From the NCBI GenBank assembly GCA_937927975.1, contig CALEZT010000250.1, forward strand, positions 1 to 9,965: a stretch of DNA of 9,965 bases, given 5' to 3'. Origin of the DNA: an uncultured Phycisphaerales bacterium. Lineage in GTDB: Bacteria > Planctomycetota > Phycisphaerae > Sedimentisphaerales > Anaerobacaceae. Positions 3,792-9,965 of this stretch are shown here, in pieces. The notes beneath the pieces were generated by a model. That model worked only from the letters and a program-made list of their open reading frames with translations. It was not told where the DNA came from and did no database searches. Within the stretch, counting starts at the first letter, position 1. Every line of letters starts with the position of its first letter. The position numbers were made by a program, and so were the translations under genes.

Positions 3792-6511
3792 GCACTGGAC
3801 GTTGCCTTAGGGTCATAGGTATAGCGCGCGGCAAGACCTGCCAGAGTCATTTGCTCCAGGATTTGGTCATGCGGAATGAGAAGATATTTCCACGGTTTAC
3901 CGCCGCTCTGCTGGGCATGGGTGGTAGCGTGTTGGCACCATGTGGCGGCAGCATCTGCCTTGGCGAGAACAATCTCGTCGGTCATTTCGGTGGCTCGTTT
4001 GGGTTCGCACAGGAATTTGGCGGTAGTCGTTTCGACCACAAAGTCAGGTTCGTACGAATCGTCATGCGTATAGTGGATCTGGAAGTCGCCTTTGCCTGGC
4101 TTGAACCACTTGAGCACGGAGTCATCGTTTTCGAGGATGATTGCGAAGCGACGCTCCGGATCAGTATCGAACTTCTGCTTCGGATATAAACATTTGCGGA
4201 AACCCTGGAAGAGCATCGATCCGATGAGGTTCTTCTGGCCTTCTGGAATGGTGATTCGGAAGTCTCTCGCGTCGTCCGTGGGACTTGCTGTGTAGTTGTT
4301 CGCTCGCAGCGTATGAAACCCCTTGGTGACGTGGGCTTCGTAAGCTGTGGCCGATTCAACGAAATGCCCCTGCATCTGCGAGTGAATCAGGTTCACCAAT
4401 GGCTGCTGGTGGTACTGAAGCACGTTGATTACATCGTCCTCGTTGGTCAGGTACTCGCGGAGACGCGCCACAACCTGACCGGCGAGCTTGTATAGCAGGG
4501 TTGAATGGTCGTCATAGCTGATATCATCGAAGTCGATGAGACCGCGAACCAAGTAGTCTTCCGGGCGTTTTTCTTCAACGATGCCAGAACCGTCACGCAG
4601 CCTGTACCGCTGGTTCTCATGCAGGTGCTGAATGAGAATATCCTGGGCAACTGGCTGGAGATTTATGTTGCTTGTGTCGAGGTCAAAGTCTCGATATCCG
4701 CACGTTACCTCGCCCTTGGGCAGCACGACGATCTTGGGGATGTCGATAGACATCTCTTGATAGAGTTCGGTGGTCTTCTGGACGACCTGGGCCACGTCCA
4801 CCTGCTCTACAACGCCTTCAAGCACTCCTTGGGCTGGCCTCACCATGTCTTGTACCTTCTGGACGATTTCCTGTTGGACCTTCTCATCCTGCAACTGGTC
4901 GGTCCCCCTGAGCCGTTCGTACTGCTTGATGATCTGGTAGGTCGCCTTGGCGACTTCTTGCTCCTCGGGCTTGTCAAAGAGGGTATGCGGTGTTTCTGTG
5001 GCCTCGCCGGGACGCTGTGCTGCTGTGACTGGAACAAGGCCCTCAGAGATTAGTTCCTCGAACTGGCTCTTGACTACTACAGCCTTCTTTCCTGCTTCGG
5101 GAATGTCCCGTCCGATTACCACTCCGGCCCGGATGATCGAATTGGGGTCATTAGCGTGGTCGATGATCTCCTGAAACTTGTCGTGGGAAACGATTGTAAG
5201 TCGGTCTACGGCGGGGACACCAACGCGCTTGCCGTAAGGGAGACGCAAACCTCGGCCGATGGATTGTTCCACGAGGGTCCGTGAATTGGCTGCCCGGAGC
5301 GGCACAATCGTGTAAAGATTCGTGACATCCCAGCCTTCCTTGAGCATGTTGACGTGGATGACGATCTCCACGGGGTTGTCGGGGTGTTCTACCGTCAGGA
5401 GTTGCTCGACAACCTCATCCCGTTCTTCGCCGCGCACGTTGGAGTGCACGGTGATTACCTTGCCCTTGTACCGACCTTCAAAGAACTCGTCGCCCTCGAT
5501 CACTTGCTGCAACGCGTTGGCGTGCTCGGTGTCAGTGGCGACGACGAGCATGAAGGGTTTGACAATGGGTTGGTCGTTGTTGCGGGCATATACTTCCAAC
5601 TCGACTTTGGTGTTCTCGTGGATTCGTACACCATCCTCAAGCTTGACCTTCTCCAGTCCTTCCGGCGTATAGGCGTTCGGGTCGAAATTCTCACGCGTCG
5701 CGACAGCCGGTTCTTTCACGAACCCGTCAGTCATGGCACTGGCGAGCGGGTAGCTATAGATGATGTTCTTGAACGGCTCGGCATGTTGGCCGCGTTCCAC
5801 CTGCGGGGTAGCCGTGAGTTCAAGACCCAAGATAGGCTTGAGTTCATTGATGGCCCGGACACCGGCGCTGGCTCGGTAACGGTGGCTCTCATCCATCAGC
5901 ATTACCAAGTCGTCCAGTCCGGCCAGACAATCGAAGTAGCTCTGGCCGATATACTCGCTCAGCCGTTTGATCCGGGGAGCACTGCCCCCGCGTACCTCGC
6001 TGTTGATCTTGGAGATATTGAAGATGTTGATGTGGCAATCGTCGGGATTGTCAAAGAGTCGGCCTCGTGCGGCAGCAGCCGACTCGTAGGTGTCGCCCGT
6101 GATCACGATGGGCGGGTTCATTGTAAACTCGCCGATGCCTTTGAACACGTACTTCGGCGTATTCGGCGTGAAGTCGGCGATCAGCTTGCTGTAGATGGTC
6201 AGGTTGGGTGCGAGCACAAAGAAGTTGCGGATTCCCTCGGCCTGATACAGATACGTGATAAACGCACCCATGAGCCGGGTCTTGCCGACACCGGTCGCCA
6301 AGGCAAAGCACAAGGAAGGAAACTCACGCTCGAAGTCCTGCATCGTCGGGAATTCGCTGCTGATGATTTGCCGTGCGTCAGCCGGGTTGGCGTCCTTGGC
6401 CAGTGATATGATCTCACACACGCGACTGAGAATCTCCAGGGAGTCGCGCTGCGGCGGCCGAAGGCTTAGACGATTGCTGATCGCGTTGACGTGTTGAATC
6501 GCCATGCTCAC
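3788..6511 (-). CDS. res: Type III restriction-modification Res subunit
   Basis: ATP-dependent DNA translocase and nuclease that works in a complex with Mod and cuts DNA when its sites are unmethylated. 907 residues, normal for the family. SF2 helicase motifs: ATGVGKT (72-78, Walker A), DESH (207-210, Walker B), TATPQ (233-237), NMLKEGWDV (388-396) and SIGRGLRLPYG (417-427). The C-terminal nuclease has PDF (822-824) and EPK (836-838), a complete PD-(D/E)xK signature, preceded by E794 and a KWF motif. The GTG start at 6511 overlaps the mod stop (GTGA); ATG at 6505 is an alternative, and AGGAG at about 6517-6521 serves either. It is the last gene of the operon and looks intact. Its stop overlaps the end of the convergent hypothetical gene. 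Confidence 0.95.
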   Translation of the reverse strand: MSMAIQHVNAISNRLSLRPPQRDSLEILSRVCEIISLAKDANPADARQIISSEFPTMQDFEREFPSLCFALATGVGKTRLMGAFITYLYQAEGIRNFFVLAPNLTIYSKLIADFTPNTPKYVFKGIGEFTMNPPIVITGDTYESAAAARGRLFDNPDDCHINIFNISKINSEVRGGSAPRIKRLSEYIGQSYFDCLAGLDDLVMLMDESHRYRASAGVRAINELKPILGLELTATPQVERGQHAEPFKNIIYSYPLASAMTDGFVKEPAVATRENFDPNAYTPEGLEKVKLEDGVRIHENTKVELEVYARNNDQPIVKPFMLVVATDTEHANALQQVIEGDEFFEGRYKGKVITVHSNVRGEERDEVVEQLLTVEHPDNPVEIVIHVNMLKEGWDVTNLYTIVPLRAANSRTLVEQSIGRGLRLPYGKRVGVPAVDRLTIVSHDKFQEIIDHANDPNSIIRAGVVIGRDIPEAGKKAVVVKSQFEELISEGLVPVTAAQRPGEATETPHTLFDKPEEQEVAKATYQIIKQYERLRGTDQLQDEKVQQEIVQKVQDMVRPAQGVLEGVVEQVDVAQVVQKTTELYQEMSIDIPKIVVLPKGEVTCGYRDFDLDTSNINLQPVAQDILIQHLHENQRYRLRDGSGIVEEKRPEDYLVRGLIDFDDISYDDHSTLLYKLAGQVVARLREYLTNEDDVINVLQYHQQPLVNLIHSQMQGHFVESATAYEAHVTKGFHTLRANNYTASPTDDARDFRITIPEGQKNLIGSMLFQGFRKCLYPKQKFDTDPERRFAIILENDDSVLKWFKPGKGDFQIHYTHDDSYEPDFVVETTTAKFLCEPKRATEMTDEIVLAKADAAATWCQHATTHAQQSGGKPWKYLLIPHDQILEQMTLAGLAARYTYDPKATSSA

Positions 6512-8214
6512 TTGGCTCCTTTCGGTCCCGTCGCTCCCATATCGAAGAGGGTAGGATCTGCGTCTTTGTCCTTGCCGAACCTGCGGGCTTGACGCTCAGG
6601 TTCATGCTGTTGCTGTTCCGAAATCTGGGGCGGGGCATCCGGCAGGTTCGCCACCTCCAGGGAGTAGTCATCATGGCCCCATTCGCACTTCTTCAGCACT
6701 GCCTTGGGAATCTTCTTGACCGTCAGGTTTTCGAACTGGCTCACGTCGCACCGGAATGCGCTGCAACAGATCAGCAACGAGCGGGTGGGGCCGACCTCAT
6801 CGGACAGCTTGGTCAGCATCTGTTTACTCATGAACTGAGTGGTCACGTAGATGAAGTCGGTTTCTGTGCTCTTGCCTTGCTGCCAGTATATCTCCGGGTC
6901 CGGGTCAAAAGTGAATCCCTCCAGCTTGCACATGGCCTCGGCCAGCATCGCCGGATTGAACTGTGGATTGATCACCGGATTGCCCCATTCGTCCTGGACG
7001 ATCAGTGTCGGGCCGAGCCTGTAATAGCGGAAACCGCCGCCGCCGTTCCAGTTGACCGCCCTGCTGATCCCGCCCTGGTCCTCGCCGTCAATCAGCTTCT
7101 TCATGCGGGGGATGATGTGCGTGTGGCAGTGCTCGCCCAACTCCACCATGATCCAGCGGCGACCCATCTTGTGTGCAACAGCACCGGTCGTACCGGAACC
7201 AGCGAAGGAGTCCAAGACCCACTCGCGTCCGCGTGTCGCAATATCCACTATCCGCGCAATCACTGCCTCCGTCTTCGGCGTGGCGAAGGGCTGATCAAAT
7301 AATGCCTTGGACTCAACCATCGCCATCTGCGTGTGACCGACATCCTCGTGAAGCCAGACACTACGCGGGACTACTGCATTGGCATCATCGAGGAACCGCT
7401 TCAGCCGTGGCATCTTCGCCTTGCCGTCCTTACCCCAATAGAGAAGATTGTTCTTAACATTCTCGGCATGTGTCTCGGGATTACACCGCCACGTTACAGT
7501 CGTGCCGGGCCACACTTTCTCCCCAGTGTTCGGATTGATGATCGCGTACCAGAGGTTGGGGCGCTCCGCTTTTGACTTATTGCTGGTGTACGTGACGGAG
7601 TTCCAAGGTCCACGGGGGTCATTGTCCGGATTCGTGTAGTAGGACTTCTGTGCCTCTGTTCGCGTTAAGCGATTCGGCCGCCAACTCGCCTTGTCTTTCG
7701 CGTAGAGCAAGATGTAGTCGTGATCATTGCTGAGCCATTTGGCATCGTTAGCCGGAGAAGCCTTCCGCTGCCAGATCACAGTCTGAACGTGATTTGGACG
7801 GCCAAACACCTCGTCCATCAGCACCTTGAGATAGTGCGCCTCATTGTCATCCACGAATACCCAGACGGTCCCGTCGGTCGTCAGCAGACCACGGATCACG
7901 TCAAGTCTGTCCCGCATCATCGACAGCCAAAGGGAGTGTTCAATACCGTCGTCGTAGTGTTCAAAGGCTGAGCCCGTGTTGTATGGTGGGTCAATGCAGA
8001 CACACTTGATCTTGCCGGTGAATTCTTGTTCAAGAGCCTTGAGGGCCAGTAGGTTGTCCCCGAAGATGAGCCGATTGTCGAAGATATCACTTTCGCTCAC
8101 GTGGTGCGCGGCATGATAAGACTTCTCTGGGTCTTCGATCAGGACCCGTGGCTCCAGCTTCGGCCGATTCTCCTTGCCGATCCAGGTTAATTCGAGCTTC
8201 GTCTTGGGCATCAT
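6508..8214 (-). CDS. mod: Type III R-M Mod subunit, adenine-specific DNA methyltransferase
   Basis: Transfers a methyl group from S-adenosylmethionine to adenine N6 in the recognition sequence and supplies DNA specificity to the Mod-Res complex. 568 residues. Motif IV DPPYNTG (75-81) comes before the SAM-binding motif I, LDSFAGSGTTG (334-344): the beta-class order typical of type III Mod proteins. The variable middle (about 140-320) should hold the target-recognition domain. The end is charged and low-complexity. It starts at ATG 8214, directly followed by a second ATG, 2 nt after the preceding gene's stop, so translational coupling is likely. No simple-sequence repeats that would suggest phase variation were seen. 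The recognition sequence cannot be read from the protein. Confidence 0.95.
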   Translation of the reverse strand: MMPKTKLELTWIGKENRPKLEPRVLIEDPEKSYHAAHHVSESDIFDNRLIFGDNLLALKALEQEFTGKIKCVCIDPPYNTGSAFEHYDDGIEHSLWLSMMRDRLDVIRGLLTTDGTVWVFVDDNEAHYLKVLMDEVFGRPNHVQTVIWQRKASPANDAKWLSNDHDYILLYAKDKASWRPNRLTRTEAQKSYYTNPDNDPRGPWNSVTYTSNKSKAERPNLWYAIINPNTGEKVWPGTTVTWRCNPETHAENVKNNLLYWGKDGKAKMPRLKRFLDDANAVVPRSVWLHEDVGHTQMAMVESKALFDQPFATPKTEAVIARIVDIATRGREWVLDSFAGSGTTGAVAHKMGRRWIMVELGEHCHTHIIPRMKKLIDGEDQGGISRAVNWNGGGGFRYYRLGPTLIVQDEWGNPVINPQFNPAMLAEAMCKLEGFTFDPDPEIYWQQGKSTETDFIYVTTQFMSKQMLTKLSDEVGPTRSLLICCSAFRCDVSQFENLTVKKIPKAVLKKCEWGHDDYSLEVANLPDAPPQISEQQQHEPERQARRFGKDKDADPTLFDMGATGPKGAK

Positions 8215-8216
8215 GC

Positions 8217-9965
8217 TTATCCGATCCGCGAAGGCAGACCCAGTTTGTCAAACAGGACCGCGTTTCGCCTCTTGGCGTCCGTAACCATCTTGGTGTAGGA
8301 CATGACTTCGATGTAGGCGTTGTACTTCCGCTTGTAACCAAAGAACCCCATGCCGTCAGGGGTTTTCGTCAATTCGCAGTAATATGCCTGCTCTTCTAGC
8401 TTTTGATTCAGATCGCAAACAATGTAGCAACAGAAAGGCACGTCCGCTTGAACAGGCACGTCTCGACCATCCGGCGTGCGAGCTTTGCCGCCACGAATAT
8501 CGGTGATGTATTCGAGAACCTGTGTGAAGGGGTTCTTCTCGCCGGTGTAGTCATCTCGCATAGCGCGTTTGAACTCGACGATGACGACAGCCTGAAACGG
8601 CGGCTCGGTCGCGGGGGCGAAGGCACAAGCCTTGTCGAATACGATGATGTCTGGCTCCTTCTTACTGCCATTGGCCAGTGGTTGTAGTGTGCGGAGTTGC
8701 TTATCGGAAGCCAGAAACTTGTGATACACGAGTTTCTCGTCCAGCAGCCACAGGTTGTGTTCGTCCGGGAGAATGTCGTCGGAAGTCGTTCCCATCGGGA
8801 AGATGATGTTGTGGACACGATCCTCAAGGGGGTACTTCCCGTTAGCCTTCCGGCTCAACTGTTTATGCAGGAAGTCCAGGACGGCCCGCCGATGGCAGAC
8901 GTACCTGGCCAAGTCCGCCTGGTTCATGTCAGCGACCTTGCTGAAATACTCCTGGAGTTTGGCGGTGTATTCCTCAAACTCGTCTTGGCCCTGATTGTCG
9001 TCGTCAAGAAGCTGCTGCCCTTCTGCTTTCAGCTTGACCTGAAGGTCGTGATAAGCCTCGTACAATCGCAGGTCCAGGTCATTGTCGGTGATCTCCGGGT
9101 CGATCATCTCCACCGTGTCCCCAATATGCTTGAGGATCGGGCGGTACATCGGGGCGTCGGTCTGAACGAAACGCTCAACCCGTTCCTTTTTCTTGACGCC
9201 AATTGCCTCGGTGTAGGGGGCGAGATACCTCTGGCACTCCTGGGCGACGGCCTCTCTGATCTTGGCCCACGTGATCTCACTGGCGAGCAAGTCGCCGGTG
9301 TCCTCGGCGATAGTTAAGTCAGTTCGCTCCGAATTGACGGCTGCATTCAGTAGTTCGGCTTGCACGTAGGATGCGTAGATGAAGGTCTTGCCGTCTTCGT
9401 CCGTGAGAAAACGGGCCAAATTGGGAATCCGGCCCGCCAGCTTCTCGGACTTCACCACACGGTCGTCGGCGCAATAGTGTGCAAGATGCTCTTTGCCGTG
9501 TGCGGCGTAGAGCCGGACGTGTGTCATGTCAAAGTTGGTGTCGCCGACTTTGAAGGCGATGTTCTTGGAGTTTGCGACCATCTGCTGGCCGACGATGTCA
9601 TTCAGCACAAGCGTCTGTCCGCCAGATCTGTCCAGCAGGTAAATCTGCGGGCAGTACGGGCGGATGAAGTACTCCAGGCAATGTTCGATGATGTAGGCGG
9701 CAAGCGTCTCTGCTTTCTTCGGACATTGGGTTCGATAGGGATTCTTGAAACCCAGAAGAGAAACGCAGGTACGGTTGGCGGACTCCTGTGAAGCGGCGTT
9801 AGAATGATCCTTCACACCGTCTCCTGCCGCGACAAAAGCAAACCGGCGGCACATCCGCTTGTCGTCTGCCATATAGTGACTCTCGATCTCGACCTTGCCG
9901 AAAGCCTTAGCCATACAAAACCGGCGAAGCCCTTGCCGCCCACCCGGGCCCTGGAAGGTGGGGCG
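8217..9965 (-). CDS. GHKL ATPase with C-terminal PD-(D/E)xK nuclease, 5' end outside window
   Basis: Numbering from the ATG at 9914, which is probably internal. The frame is open to the right edge, the ATG has no clear Shine-Dalgarno, and the 17 codons before it include GGRQGLRRFCMAKAF, which lines up with the glycine-rich ATP-lid (G2) box of GHKL ATPases. Residues 1-130 resemble the strand-rich remainder of a GHKL/MORC-type ATPase (AFGKVEIESHY, RRFAFV, CPQIYLLD). The middle (about 220-350) is charged and helical. The C-terminal part has PD (421-422), EFK (447-449) and Q465, a PD-(D/E)xK nuclease pattern, near HNLWLLDEKLVYHKF. GHKL ATPases of MutL/MORC type are known companions of bacterial restriction-modification operons. 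It is the first visible gene of the operon, 2 nt before mod, so it probably acts with it in defence. The exact role is unknown. A frameshift near 9909 is possible. Confidence 0.75.
   Translation of the reverse strand, partial: RPTFQGPGGRQGLRRFCMAKAFGKVEIESHYMADDKRMCRRFAFVAAGDGVKDHSNAASQESANRTCVSLLGFKNPYRTQCPKKAETLAAYIIEHCLEYFIRPYCPQIYLLDRSGGQTLVLNDIVGQQMVANSKNIAFKVGDTNFDMTHVRLYAAHGKEHLAHYCADDRVVKSEKLAGRIPNLARFLTDEDGKTFIYASYVQAELLNAAVNSERTDLTIAEDTGDLLASEITWAKIREAVAQECQRYLAPYTEAIGVKKKERVERFVQTDAPMYRPILKHIGDTVEMIDPEITDNDLDLRLYEAYHDLQVKLKAEGQQLLDDDNQGQDEFEEYTAKLQEYFSKVADMNQADLARYVCHRRAVLDFLHKQLSRKANGKYPLEDRVHNIIFPMGTTSDDILPDEHNLWLLDEKLVYHKFLASDKQLRTLQPLANGSKKEPDIIVFDKACAFAPATEPPFQAVVIVEFKRAMRDDYTGEKNPFTQVLEYITDIRGGKARTPDGRDVPVQADVPFCCYIVCDLNQKLEEQAYYCELTKTPDGMGFFGYKRKYNAYIEVMSYTKMVTDAKRRNAVLFDKLGLPSRIG

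Larger units (their letters stand above)
1..9965. mobile_element. Integrative element in tRNA-Asp, left end (right end not in window)
   Basis: A tRNA 3' end followed by an integrase pointing at it and an excisionase-like gene is the classical layout of a tRNA-integrated island. The ribozyme, hypothetical gene and R-M operon would be cargo. The junction should lie within the tRNA 3' half (up to 44). The far att copy, a repeat of part of 1-44, does not occur in the window, so the extent of the element and inclusion of the R-M operon are inferred from continuity only. Confidence 0.5.

Noticed and set aside
5354..6406. Long open frame on the + strand (350 codons)
   Set aside because: It mirrors the helicase domain of res and has no recognisable motifs.
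6508..8214. Phase variation of mod by simple repeats
   Set aside because: No homopolymer or short tandem repeat tract of note was seen in the gene or at its start.
1..9965. CRISPR array
   Set aside because: No regularly spaced direct repeats of 20-40 nt were found.

Overview
This looks like the left end of an integrative element lodged in the 3' end of a bacterial tRNA-Asp gene. The organism cannot be named from the sequence. Moderate-to-high GC content and the general style of the integrase, the GHKL protein and the small hypothetical protein would suit a planctomycete or a similar environmental bacterium, but that is only an impression.

Left edge (1-1670). The window opens inside the anticodon arm of a tRNA read on the + strand, with anticodon GUC, discriminator G and no encoded CCA. 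A strong hairpin follows. Facing the tRNA on the - strand is a tyrosine integrase whose frame stays open antisense through the hairpin and the tRNA fragment to the window edge. Behind it is a small excisionase-like winged-helix protein, also on the - strand.

Centre (1671-3129). About 1.46 kb has no convincing protein-coding gene but is rich in RNA hairpins on the + strand. It holds a near-textbook 34-nt group II intron domain V (1997-2030), then a domain VI with a bulged adenosine 7 nt from a predicted 3' splice site (2031-2086). There is no domain I upstream. A plausible group II 5' end (GTGGTG...ATGGGTG, from 2141) and about 600-700 nt of structured sequence come after domains V/VI instead. 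This order, D5-D6 / short exon / D1-D4, is that of the circularly permuted (CP) group II ribozymes. A promoter-like pair lies just upstream (1821-1849) and a terminator-like hairpin downstream (2986-3018). The predicted circular product would be about 54 nt.

Right half (3130-9965). A small + strand gene of unknown function is split by a one-base frameshift and converges on a - strand operon. In order of transcription the operon encodes a GHKL-type ATPase with a C-terminal PD-(D/E)xK nuclease (5' end outside the window), a type III Mod adenine methyltransferase and a type III Res helicase-nuclease. Spacing is tight: 2 nt between the first two genes and a GTGA overlap between mod and res.

Together the window reads as a tRNA-integrated mobile island: integration/excision module, self-processing RNA, then restriction-modification defence cargo. 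The least ordinary part is the CP group II ribozyme.
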